This document shows positions 1 through 7,213 of a stretch of DNA of 10,849 nucleotides, one piece after another (position 1 is the first letter of the stretch; every line of letters starts with the position of its first letter). The position numbers and the translations under genes were made by a program. Source of the stretch: an uncultured Micrococcaceae bacterium (lineage in GTDB: Bacteria; Actinomycetota; Actinomycetes; Actinomycetales; Micrococcaceae). Below the pieces are notes generated by a model that did not search any database, had not been told where the DNA came from, and was given only the letters and a program-made list of their open reading frames with translations. The stretch lies in the NCBI GenBank assembly GCA_937896705.1, contig CALBOC010000224.1, positions 1 to 10,849 on the forward strand. Direction: 5' to 3'.

Positions 1-3000
1 CGGTGGATGAGCTCAGCCACGAAGAGCCCGGCGATATTCTGATCTTTTTTCCCGGAGAGCGCGAAATCCGCGACGCCGCCGAGGTTTTGGGCCCGCGCAC
101 AGCGCGCAACCCGCGGTTAACTAAAGCCGAGATCCTCCCGCTGTTTGGTCGCCTGTCGCTACAAGACCAACAACGGGTCTTCCGCCCCGGCAAAAACCCG
201 CGCATCGTCCTGGCGACCAACGTCGCCGAAACCTCGCTGACCGTTCCGGGTATCAAATATGTGATCGATACCGGTACCGCCCGAATCTCACGCTATTCGC
301 AGCGCACCAAGGTCCAGCGCCTACCAATCGAGCGCATCTCTCAGGCGTCAGCCCAGCAGCGTTCTGGTCGTGCGGGACGAACCAGTCCAGGTATTGCGAT
401 CCGGTTGTATTCCGAAGAAGACTTTCAAGCCCGCCCCGAGTTTACCGACCCGGAAATTCTGCGAACGTCGCTGGCCTCGGTCATTTTGCACATGGCCTCG
501 ATTAATATCATCGCCACGGCTGACGAACTCGAAGACTTCCCGTTCCTGCAACCGCCAGAACACAAACAAATTACCGACGGGGTGACCCTGCTGACCGAAT
601 TGGGCGCGCTGAATACCGGGCATCCGGTGCGCGTTCGCGGCCGCGGTGGGCGTTGGGTCACCCGCACCTTCCCAGCCGGTACGATCACACCGATTGGTCG
701 ACGGTTGGCACGGTTACCGGTCGCTCCGCGGTTAGCGCGCATGATTCTGGCGTCCGAAGACCATCGGGTGGTGCCCGAAGTGTTGGTCTTGGCTGCCGGG
801 TTGACCATTCAGGATCCGCGGGAACGCCCCGAAGAACACCGGGCGGCAGCCGATGAATTGCATGCCCGGTTTCGTGACGAAAAATCTGACTTCTCAGCCC
901 TGCTGAATTTGTGGAACTATCTGCATGAACAACAGCGTGAGCTGTCAGGCAACCAGTTTCGCAAGCTCTGTCGCCGAGAGTTCATTAACTATCTGCGGGT
1001 CCGGGAATGGCAGGATCTGGTGCGTCAATTACGCCAGATCGCCCGTGAGGTCGGCATTGAGCTTGGGTCCAAGACCATCGATGCGGTCAAACACCACGAC
1101 GGGGTGCACCAAGCGCTGTTAACCGGGTTATTGTCGCAGATCGGGTCGTGGGATGAACGTCGAAAACACTACCAGGGCGCACGCGGCACACGGTTTGCGG
1201 TCTTCCCCGGCTCCGGGCTGTTCAAAAAGCGCCACGACTTTGTCATGGCTGCGGAGCTGGTCGAGACCTCGCGGTTATGGGCTCGCCAAGTCGCCGCAAT
1301 TGAACCCGACTGGATCGAACAGGCTGCCGGGCCGATTGCCAAAACCAATACATCTGAGCCCTACTGGTCGCGCCGCAATGGCACAGCGATGGCTCGCCAG
1401 CGCGTCACTGTGTATGGGGTGACGATCGTGGCGGATCGCTCCGTGCGGTATTACAACATCGATCGAGCTGCCGCACGAGACCTATTTATTCGGCATGCGC
1501 TCATTGAAGGTGATTGGAACACCCGGCATCACTTTTTCAAGCGGAACCGTGAGCGGCTGGCCGAGGTCGAAGAACTGGAAACGCGGTTGCGACGCCGTGA
1601 CCTATTGGTCTCAGAAGATGACCTCTACGCCTTCTATGACGCGCGGTTGCCAGAAAACGCTGTCTCCCAACGGCATTTTGATGCGTGGTGGCGCAAAGAA
1701 CGCCACCGGAATCCAGAGCTGCTGGACTTCGATCCCAACCAACTGCTGGCAGAAAATCTCCAGGATCTCGACCTGGATGAATTCCCAGACGTCTTCGTCC
1801 ACCCCACACCCACCGGGGATGTGCAGTTACCGCTGCATTATGAATTCACTCCGGTGGCGACCATTGGGGCCGACGCCTCTGGAACCGGGCGCCCCGCCGG
1901 TCCACGTACCGACGGTGTGACAGTCACGATCCCGCTCGCCTTGTTACATCAGATGGATCAACAGCGCTTCGACTGGCTGATCCCCGGGTTACGTACCGAG
2001 CTCATTACCGCACTGATCCGCGGCTTGCCCAAACCCATTCGCAAACACCTGGTCCCCGCCCCCGATACCGCACAGGCCGCCGCCGACTACTTGGCTAAAC
2101 AGGCTGACCCGGCACAGGATAACTTCTATGCTGCGTTGGGGACCTTCCTGCGGCAAGTCAAACACCAAGTCGTGGGCTCTGACGACTGGGCACCGGCGAA
2201 GCTCCCACCGCACTTACGCTTTACGTTCCAAGTGGTCGATGATCGCGGAGCCATCGTTGGCACAGGCGATGATCTCACCGCGCTCCAACGAGAACTCGCC
2301 GGCCAGAACCAGACGGCACTGGCCGAGTCCCTCACGGATGCGGCACGGGCCAAGGGTGTGGACCTGCCGACTCGTGGAACACGACAGAGCTCACGCGCTG
2401 ACGGCAAGAAACACCGTCTTCGTCCTCCAGCACCCCAGGCCGCAGAAGCCGACGACACCCTGACGCCCAAGTCGGGACTGACCAGCTGGATTATCGGAGA
2501 CATCCCTGCAACAATCCAGACTTCGGTGTGGACCGGTTCTGCTCATCAGCAAGTCACCGGCTACCCAGCGCTGCAGGCCGAAGACGGCAACGAACCATCT
2601 GCCGCCCTGGTGGTCTTGCGCACGGCTGGTGAACAAGCAGCTGTGCACCGCGGCGGGGTCATCGCCCTGTTGCAGGCTGAACTACCGAATCCGCAACGCT
2701 ACATCCTGGACCATCTGTCATCGGCAGAGAAGCTGGCATTCGCCCAGTCGCCTTATCCAAATAGTGCCGCCCTGGTTGCCGACTGCACGGCCACGGCCAT
2801 CGATGCGCTGTTGCCTGAAGAACTACCGATGACCGAGAAAGCCTTTCAGCAGCTGAAACAAACGGTCCATCAGGAGCTCATTGATACCACGTTCAAAGTC
2901 ACCACGGTGGTAGCCGATATTCTGAATCTGTCTCGTGACGTCGATCGTCGTATCCGCAAAATCCGCTCCCTGTCGCTGGCCGCAGCCGCCACCGACCTTC

Positions 3001-3362
3001 GGACCCAACACGATACGCTCATTCAGCGGAATTTTGTGTCGCTGACGGGCTGGGCGAATCTGCGCCATGTGCCCCGATATTTACAAGCGATGCTCTTGCG
3101 CATGGAAAAACTGGATGCCGGCGGTGCCCTGCAACGCGATGGTTTGAACATGCAAAGCATCCACGTATTAGAAAAAGCCTTTGAGGACCTGAAAGCTCAG
3201 GCCCCCACAGGCGTGCCCACGCCGGCAGCAATTCAAGATATCTTCTGGCTCCTACAAGAGCTGCGGGTCTCATTATTCGCTCAAGAGCTTGGTACTGCTA
3301 CCAGTGTGAGCGAAAAACGCCTCCGGCAAGCTATCAAGGCCGCCGAGGCAGCACTGCATTAG
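1..3362 (+). CDS. hrpA: ATP-dependent RNA helicase HrpA (DEAH family), 5'-truncated by the window edge
   Basis: This is the C-terminal 1119 residues of an HrpA-type DEAH-box helicase, which uses ATP to remodel RNA in the cytoplasm. Visible helicase lobe 2 motifs are the motif IV region DILIFFPGEREIRD (about residue 11), motif V region ATNVAETSLT (71-80) and motif VI QRSGRAGR (119-126). A helicase-associated HA2 segment follows (about 165-290), then an OB-like part (about 380-460), and then the long HrpA-specific C-terminal region (DUF3418), which contains GLTSWIIGDIP near residue 823. A basic, low-complexity linker lies around 788-822. Family members are about 1300 residues, so roughly 200-280 N-terminal residues, including Walker A and DEAH, lie upstream of base 1. 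The GTG at base 3 is not the true start, because the first visible residues sit within the fold. The stop TAG (3360-3362) overlaps the stop of the convergent HIT gene. Family assignment is firm; the physiological substrate cannot be read from sequence. Confidence 0.94.
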   Translation, partial: VDELSHEEPGDILIFFPGEREIRDAAEVLGPRTARNPRLTKAEILPLFGRLSLQDQQRVFRPGKNPRIVLATNVAETSLTVPGIKYVIDTGTARISRYSQRTKVQRLPIERISQASAQQRSGRAGRTSPGIAIRLYSEEDFQARPEFTDPEILRTSLASVILHMASINIIATADELEDFPFLQPPEHKQITDGVTLLTELGALNTGHPVRVRGRGGRWVTRTFPAGTITPIGRRLARLPVAPRLARMILASEDHRVVPEVLVLAAGLTIQDPRERPEEHRAAADELHARFRDEKSDFSALLNLWNYLHEQQRELSGNQFRKLCRREFINYLRVREWQDLVRQLRQIAREVGIELGSKTIDAVKHHDGVHQALLTGLLSQIGSWDERRKHYQGARGTRFAVFPGSGLFKKRHDFVMAAELVETSRLWARQVAAIEPDWIEQAAGPIAKTNTSEPYWSRRNGTAMARQRVTVYGVTIVADRSVRYYNIDRAAARDLFIRHALIEGDWNTRHHFFKRNRERLAEVEELETRLRRRDLLVSEDDLYAFYDARLPENAVSQRHFDAWWRKERHRNPELLDFDPNQLLAENLQDLDLDEFPDVFVHPTPTGDVQLPLHYEFTPVATIGADASGTGRPAGPRTDGVTVTIPLALLHQMDQQRFDWLIPGLRTELITALIRGLPKPIRKHLVPAPDTAQAAADYLAKQADPAQDNFYAALGTFLRQVKHQVVGSDDWAPAKLPPHLRFTFQVVDDRGAIVGTGDDLTALQRELAGQNQTALAESLTDAARAKGVDLPTRGTRQSSRADGKKHRLRPPAPQAAEADDTLTPKSGLTSWIIGDIPATIQTSVWTGSAHQQVTGYPALQAEDGNEPSAALVVLRTAGEQAAVHRGGVIALLQAELPNPQRYILDHLSSAEKLAFAQSPYPNSAALVADCTATAIDALLPEELPMTEKAFQQLKQTVHQELIDTTFKVTTVVADILNLSRDVDRRIRKIRSLSLAAAATDLRTQHDTLIQRNFVSLTGWANLRHVPRYLQAMLLRMEKLDAGGALQRDGLNMQSIHVLEKAFEDLKAQAPTGVPTPAAIQDIFWLLQELRVSLFAQELGTATSVSEKRLRQAIKAAEAALH

Positions 3363-3787
3363 TCTTCCGGAACGAACTGGCCGTACCCGGCGTCCCGCAG
3401 GGCCGCTCGCAGTTTGCTGGCGGCTTCGTCCATTTTGTCGTCTTCCGGTTCACGAATGATGCGGGTCATATCGAAGTCCGCGACCGAGGTGGTCGGGAAG
3501 ACATGCATATGCATGTGCGGGACTTCATATCCTTGAATGATCAGACCAGCGCGGGTGGCACCGAGACCTTTGACCTGTGCGGCACCAATGCGCGATGCCA
3601 CGGTGTACACGTGCGCGTTGAGATCTTCGGGGAGGTCCGTCCACATATCGATTTCGTCACGTGGGACCACCAGGGTGTGACCATAGGTTAACGGACTGAT
3701 GTCCAAAAATGCCGCACACTTGTCGTCCCGCCAGATGAAGCGGCCCGGTAGCTCGCCGTTCATAATCTTCGTGAAAATCGTTGTCAC
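3359..3787 (-). CDS. HIT (histidine triad) family nucleotide hydrolase
   Basis: This 142-residue cytoplasmic protein is of the HIT superfamily, which hydrolyses nucleoside phosphoramidates or related nucleotide conjugates through a histidine nucleophile. The catalytic triad motif HMHMHV is at residues 91-96 (H91, H93, H95). The N-terminal half has the usual HIT pattern: FTKIMNGELP near residue 5, AFLDISPLTYGHTLVVPR at 26-43, and a G-rich strand LIIQGYEVPH just before the triad. The length is normal for a single-domain Hint/HinT-like protein. Translation starts at a GTG (3785-3787) with a good ribosome binding site, GAGGAGAA (3791-3798), five to six bases upstream. It lies 79 bases downstream of the sulfurtransferase gene on the same strand, so it could be cotranscribed; no convincing promoter or terminator was found in that gap. 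Its TAA stop overlaps the hrpA stop. The exact substrate is unknown. Confidence 0.94.
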   Translation of the reverse strand: MTTIFTKIMNGELPGRFIWRDDKCAAFLDISPLTYGHTLVVPRDEIDMWTDLPEDLNAHVYTVASRIGAAQVKGLGATRAGLIIQGYEVPHMHMHVFPTTSVADFDMTRIIREPEDDKMDEAASKLRAALRDAGYGQFVPED

Positions 3788-3866
3788 AGGTTCTCCTCAA
3801 TCGTCCAAGAATATGTTCCGGCTTTAGTCTAGTATCGCGGCGAGGAAAACCTGAGAGGTGAACTCC

Positions 3867-4853
3867 CTAGACATCTGGGGGCATCACACCGGGTTCGTCA
3901 CCGGTAGCTACTGGCAGATCGCGCGAGGATGACCACGCCGACCACGACCCGGGATACAGCGCACCATCTAAACCGGCCAGCGCCAGGCCCAGGATGGTTT
4001 TGGACGCGGTCACTCCGGAGCCGCAGTACGCGGTCACCGGGGTCCCATCGGTGATGCCATATTCGGCAAACTTTTCGCGCAGTAGTCCAGCCGGGAGGAA
4101 TTTGCCATCCTCATCGGTCAATTCCCCACCCGGTGCCGAAACGGCCGCCGGTATGTGACCGGCGATCGGATCAATGGGTTCTTCGTCTCCGGTGTATCGC
4201 TCGTAGGCCCGGGCATCAAGCAGCACGCCGGCGTCGCGGACAAAGTCAGGTACCTCGTCGGTATTGACCACGGGCATTTTGCCCCACGATAGATAGGCCG
4301 ACCCGATACGTGGCAACACTTCACCGGCATGGAGCGGTAGGTCTGCTGCACGCCACGCATCCAGTCCGCCGTCGAGCACGTAGACAGTGCTCATGCCCGC
4401 ATAGCGTAGCAACCACCAGGCGCGGGCTGCAGCCGATGCGGCAACCGCGTCATAGATGACCACGGTGTCTTGATCATTGAGGCCCAGCATGCGGACCGCT
4501 TCGGTAAATTTCGCCGGATCTGGTAACGGATGACGCCCAGCAGCGGGGGCACCGTGGCCTGCCAGATGACTGGACATGGAGACATAGACCGCACCCGGGA
4601 TGTGGCCCTGGCGGTAGGCTTCATGATTTTGGGTGGGATCCGTTGCGGACCAGCGCACATCCCAAATGACCAGTCGCCCGGGCTCAGGGACAGGGGTGGG
4701 ATGAACAAAACCTTCGGGTTGTGAGGGCAGCTGGTCAGCCATCATCTGCGTGCGCACTTCGACGGTGGAGGCATCGGGCAGCGAATAGTCCGTGCGGTCC
4801 AAACCCATCCAGGCGGCCAGCACATCAACGCTGACAAGTACAGGTTGATTCAT
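3867..4853 (-). CDS. sseA: Two-domain rhodanese, 3-mercaptopyruvate sulfurtransferase type
   Basis: This 328-residue cytoplasmic enzyme has two rhodanese folds and transfers sulfane sulfur from a donor such as 3-mercaptopyruvate or thiosulfate to thiols or cyanide. The N-terminal domain (about 60-175) is the inactive one, with WDVRW, GHIPGAVYV (83-91) and an aspartate (D135) where the catalytic cysteine would be. The C-terminal domain (about 195-320) carries GHIPAAVS, the active loop CGSGVTAS (C277 nucleophile) and the family tail YPGSWSAW (300-307). The CGSGVT loop is typical of mercaptopyruvate sulfurtransferases, whereas classic rhodaneses have CRxGVT, so MST activity is favoured by inference. 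Residues about 25-60 form an extra segment before the first domain that looks longer than usual. The ATG at 4851-4853 has GGAGG at 4863-4867, nine bases upstream, and overlaps the stop of a small upstream ORF in an ATGA arrangement. The symbol sseA is by family analogy. Confidence 0.88.
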   Translation of the reverse strand: MNQPVLVSVDVLAAWMGLDRTDYSLPDASTVEVRTQMMADQLPSQPEGFVHPTPVPEPGRLVIWDVRWSATDPTQNHEAYRQGHIPGAVYVSMSSHLAGHGAPAAGRHPLPDPAKFTEAVRMLGLNDQDTVVIYDAVAASAAARAWWLLRYAGMSTVYVLDGGLDAWRAADLPLHAGEVLPRIGSAYLSWGKMPVVNTDEVPDFVRDAGVLLDARAYERYTGDEEPIDPIAGHIPAAVSAPGGELTDEDGKFLPAGLLREKFAEYGITDGTPVTAYCGSGVTASKTILGLALAGLDGALYPGSWSAWSSSRDLPVATGDEPGVMPPDV

Positions 4854-4981
4854 TGGACCATGCCTCCAGCAAAAACGGGATCATGCCGTTCATCAGATTG
4901 CGTGACACGCAGCGTGCCATCGAGTAGCAGGATTTTCACATCCTCAACTTTAGCCCTGTGGGGGCTCAATTGCACAGTCAT
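4850..4981 (-). CDS. Possible small protein (43 residues) translationally coupled to the sulfurtransferase
   Basis: An open frame of 43 codons begins at ATG 4979-4981 and ends in TGA at 4850-4852. The TGA overlaps the ATG of the sulfurtransferase gene as ATGA, the common arrangement for translational coupling. An AAGG core (GAAGG) lies about nine bases upstream of the start. The product begins MTVQLSPHRAK, contains KILLLDGTLRV near its middle and ends DPVFAGGMVQ. No signal peptide, cysteine pair or known domain is visible, and no family was recognised. Third-position G+C is about one half, which neither supports nor excludes coding. It could be a genuine small protein, a leader peptide that sets sulfurtransferase translation, or chance. 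On the opposite strand the frame of zur also stays open through this interval, so openness alone is weak evidence; the start signal and exact 4-base overlap are the main support. Confidence 0.42.
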   Translation of the reverse strand: MTVQLSPHRAKVEDVKILLLDGTLRVTQSDERHDPVFAGGMVQ

Positions 4982-5021
4982 TTGCGGATACCTTCTAACT
5001 ATTCGGTCGCAGATGGTTCCT

Positions 5022-5030
5022 TGCTACACT
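5022..5030 (+). promoter_or_regulatory. Candidate extended -10 promoter element for zur
   Basis: The sequence TGC-TACACT fits an extended -10 element (TGn followed by a hexamer matching TATAAT at four of six positions). It lies about 43 bases upstream of the zur start, leaving room for a short leader containing the ribosome binding site. The expected -35 position (about 5002-5007, TTCGGT) is a poor match, which an extended -10 can tolerate. No Zur-type palindrome was seen nearby, so there is no visible sign of autoregulation. Confidence 0.33.
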
Positions 5031-5057
5031 GAAGGCCGAGTTCATCACATCAACTAC

Positions 5058-5063
5058 AGGGAG
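5058..5063 (+). promoter_or_regulatory. Ribosome binding site deciding the zur start
   Basis: AGGGAG lies nine bases before the ATG at 5073. It supports that start over an in-frame ATG at 4845, which would add 76 residues with no resemblance to a Fur-family N-terminus and would place the start inside the divergent sulfurtransferase gene. Confidence 0.7.
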
Positions 5064-5072
5064 CTTTCCGCA

Positions 5073-5492
5073 ATGTCGTCAGCTTCATCGTCACGGCCTC
5101 GCACTCGCAATACGTGGCAGAAGCAGGCCATCGATGAAATCCTGGATGCCAGTCCAGACTTTCTCTCGGCTCAACAAGTACACCAGTCAGTAGCCGAAAC
5201 AGGCCGCTCAGTCTCGCTGGCCACGGTCTACCGTGTACTGCAAGCCCAGGTCGAGGACGGTGTCGTAGATATTCTGGCGCTTGACGACGGGCAGACCTTA
5301 TTCCGCAAGTGCGCCCTGACTGGCCATCACCATCACTTGGTGTGTCGCAACTGTAGGGCGACCGTGGAAATCGAAGCCCCGAAGGTCGAACAATGGGCCG
5401 ATCACGTCGGCGAAGAGTACGGTTACACCGACATTAATCACACGCTGGAAATCTATGGGCTGTGTCCCCAGTGCGCTCACAGCGCTTCGTAA
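5073..5492 (+). CDS. zur: Zinc uptake regulator Zur (Fur family)
   Basis: This 139-residue DNA-binding repressor binds zinc and then blocks zinc-uptake genes. Residues about 15-70 form the winged helix, with the recognition region SVSLATVYRVLQ (46-57). The dimerisation part has HHHHLVCRNC (85-94) and the second cysteine pair CPQC (131-134). The potential ligands line up with those described for Mycobacterium tuberculosis FurB/Zur. The structural site would be C91, C94, C131 and C134. The regulatory site would be D66, C80 and the histidines of the HHHH run. A third site would be histidines of that run with E106 and H123. The length is normal for the family. The gene is divergent from the small ORF and sulfurtransferase, and convergent with znuC, whose 3' end it overlaps by 16 bases. 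Proximity to znuABC, and a palindrome before znuA, make a zinc role much more likely than iron or peroxide sensing. Confidence 0.93.
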   Translation: MSSASSSRPRTRNTWQKQAIDEILDASPDFLSAQQVHQSVAETGRSVSLATVYRVLQAQVEDGVVDILALDDGQTLFRKCALTGHHHHLVCRNCRATVEIEAPKVEQWADHVGEEYGYTDINHTLEIYGLCPQCAHSAS

Positions 5493-6313
5493 CGAGTGTA
5501 TCGCTCGCCCGGTTGGTGCTCTTCGGCATCTATCGCGTCACCGTGCGCCGTACATTCGGGTAATTCCACCACCGTGGTGCCATTAATTGCGGCCGGTTCA
5601 TGCAGGCTGCCCAACCCGTAAGCGGTTTCAAGATTGGCTCGCGTCAACACTTCTTCGGGCGTACCGGCTGCGATGACTTTGCCATCCATCAGGATCACGT
5701 GATCTGCTGCGGCGGCTTCGTCGAGGTCGTGGGTGGTTAGAATAACCGAGTGGCCGTGGTCATCGACCTCGGCGTGAATCACCTCGTCGATGATCCGCAT
5801 CGAGGTCAGATCCAGGCCGGTCATCGGCTCATCGAGCACCAAAATGTCATGGCCCTGAGCAATGCCCTGGGCAACGTAGACGCGTTGTCGCTGGCCGCCA
5901 GATAATTCTTCCAGGTGCCGGTTTTTCAGGTCGGTGATATTCATGACTTCCATGGCGTAGTTGATCGCGTTGCGATCCACGGGTCGGAAGATCCCAAACC
6001 AGCCGCGCTGCGCGTAGCGCCCCATCGAGACCACATCTTTGACCGTGATCGGCGTGCCCGTGGGGAAGACCACCGATTGCATCACGAACGAGATATCCTG
6101 TTTGACTTCCCTGACCGGCCGGCCCAGCACATGGATCTGACCGGCACTGGGGGCCAAAATCCCCGCGATGGCTTGCAGCAGCGTTGTCTTGCCCGACCCG
6201 TTGGGTCCGATCACCGCGGTGATTTTCCCTTCGGGGATGGTAAAGCTCGAAGCCGCTACGGCGCGATGGGAGCCGCGGTACAACACGATGTCCTGGGCTG
6301 TTACGAGAGTCAT
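5477..6313 (-). CDS. znuC: Zinc ABC transporter ATP-binding protein ZnuC
   Basis: This 278-residue cytoplasmic ATPase powers metal import with ZnuB and ZnuA. All nucleotide-binding motifs are intact: Walker A GPNGSGKT (36-43), Q-loop Q79, signature LSGGQ (137-141), Walker B ILVLDEP (157-163) and the switch histidine H195 in TTHD. The core ends near residue 235. The last 40 or so residues are an acidic, histidine-containing tail with no recognised domain, and they include the stretch that overlaps the 3' end of zur on the other strand. The ATG (6311-6313) overlaps the znuB stop as ATGA, and AAGGAG lies at 6318-6323, four bases upstream, indicating tight translational coupling to znuB. The manganese-type ATPase of the same subfamily is an alternative, but the linked zur and candidate operator favour zinc. 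Confidence 0.92.
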   Translation of the reverse strand: MTLVTAQDIVLYRGSHRAVAASSFTIPEGKITAVIGPNGSGKTTLLQAIAGILAPSAGQIHVLGRPVREVKQDISFVMQSVVFPTGTPITVKDVVSMGRYAQRGWFGIFRPVDRNAINYAMEVMNITDLKNRHLEELSGGQRQRVYVAQGIAQGHDILVLDEPMTGLDLTSMRIIDEVIHAEVDDHGHSVILTTHDLDEAAAADHVILMDGKVIAAGTPEEVLTRANLETAYGLGSLHEPAAINGTTVVELPECTAHGDAIDAEEHQPGERYTRYEAL

Positions 6314-7182
6314 GACGCTCCTTGCTCAGCGGGTGCTGCGCTGCGCTGACGACGGGTCAGTGCAGCCAGTGTTTCTCGAACCGTTAGCACCAAAAAGAAC
6401 CCGAGGATCGCCACCAACGCCATCGACGCTCCAGCAGCGGTTCCGAGGTGATAACTGAGAATCAATCCCACAGTAACAGAGACGACTCCGATGACAAGCG
6501 AAGCGATGATCATTCGCGGTACCGTTCGGGTGACCAGGGCCGCCGTGGCGGCAGGGCCAATCAGCAGCCCCAAGACCAGTAAGGTCCCAACGGCTTGGAA
6601 GGATCCGATCACCGCGGCGGCGATCATCAACAACAGTAACCAGTGGGTCAGCTGGGGGCGCATTCCGAGTGCTTCGGCTTTATCCGGCGAAAAGGACAAG
6701 GCCATGAGCGGCCGATAGAGCACCAGCGACAAAATCCCCACGCCCAACACAAACAGCAATTGCACGCCGATATCATCCCAGGTCACGCCCAGCGCATCAC
6801 CGAACAGGATGGCCGTGAGCGAGCCTTGGAAACTATCCGCCAGGGAAATCAGCACCACACCTAGTGCCATCATGCCCACAAACAACAAGCCGATGGCGGT
6901 GTCTTCTTTCAACGTGGTGGTCCGGTATACCAACTCCATCAGCGTCACCATCACCAGCGCGGCCAAGGCCGCTCCCAGGTATGGCGAGAAGCTAAAGACC
7001 ACGGCCGCGGCGATGCCAGGAACCACACCGTGGACAAAGGCGTCGCCGAAAAAGCTCATGCCACGCAATACCAACCAGACGCCAACAAAGCTGGACATCA
7101 ATGCGGCAAGCAGGCCCCCGAGCAGCGCGCGAATTTGGAAACCGGCCTGAAATGGTTCTGTAAACCAGTTGATCAGATCCAC
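6310..7182 (-). CDS. znuB: Zinc ABC transporter permease ZnuB (ABC-3 family)
   Basis: This is a 290-residue integral membrane permease with about eight or nine hydrophobic helices, of the ABC-3 family that forms the metal channel. The family-typical loop GDAFVHGVVPG (46-56) is present; most relatives have a GDALSHAVLPG-like sequence there. A late LVLGLLIGPAATA segment matches the region expected to meet the ATPase. The chosen start is GTG at 7180-7182 because AGAAAGG (7191-7197) sits eight bases upstream and the protein then starts directly before the first membrane segment. An in-frame ATG at 7225-7227 would add 15 polar residues, overlap znuA by 14 bases and has no good ribosome binding site. 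The gene lies 31 bases after znuA and overlaps znuC by four bases. Confidence 0.9.
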   Translation of the reverse strand: MDLINWFTEPFQAGFQIRALLGGLLAALMSSFVGVWLVLRGMSFFGDAFVHGVVPGIAAAVVFSFSPYLGAALAALVMVTLMELVYRTTTLKEDTAIGLLFVGMMALGVVLISLADSFQGSLTAILFGDALGVTWDDIGVQLLFVLGVGILSLVLYRPLMALSFSPDKAEALGMRPQLTHWLLLLMIAAAVIGSFQAVGTLLVLGLLIGPAATAALVTRTVPRMIIASLVIGVVSVTVGLILSYHLGTAAGASMALVAILGFFLVLTVRETLAALTRRQRSAAPAEQGAS

Positions 7183-7190
7183 TGGATAGG

Positions 7191-7197
7191 CCTTTCT
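7191..7197 (-). promoter_or_regulatory. Ribosome binding site deciding the znuB start
   Basis: AGAAAGG, read on the minus strand, lies eight bases before the GTG at 7180-7182. It lies downstream of the alternative ATG at 7225-7227, so it supports the internal GTG as the znuB start. Confidence 0.55.
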
Positions 7198-7213
7198 TCT
7201 ACGGTCTGTGGCA

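Noticed and set aside
425-808. A 127-codon minus-strand frame opposite hrpA
   Set aside because: It is antisense to conserved helicase-associated sequence and has low-complexity composition typical of a shadow frame.
3788-3866. Promoter or terminator between the sulfurtransferase and HIT genes
   Set aside because: TATTCT-like and TAGACT-like hexamers occur on the minus strand, but none has a matching -35 at a proper distance, and no stable hairpin with a T run was seen.
4845-5072. In-frame N-terminal extension of zur by 76 residues
   Set aside because: The added residues do not resemble a Fur-family protein, would overlap the divergent gene, and a good ribosome binding site precedes the ATG at 5073.
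5915-6349. A 144-codon plus-strand frame opposite znuC and the end of znuB
   Set aside because: It lies antisense to strong znuC motifs, has no family resemblance and is best explained as a shadow of the real gene.
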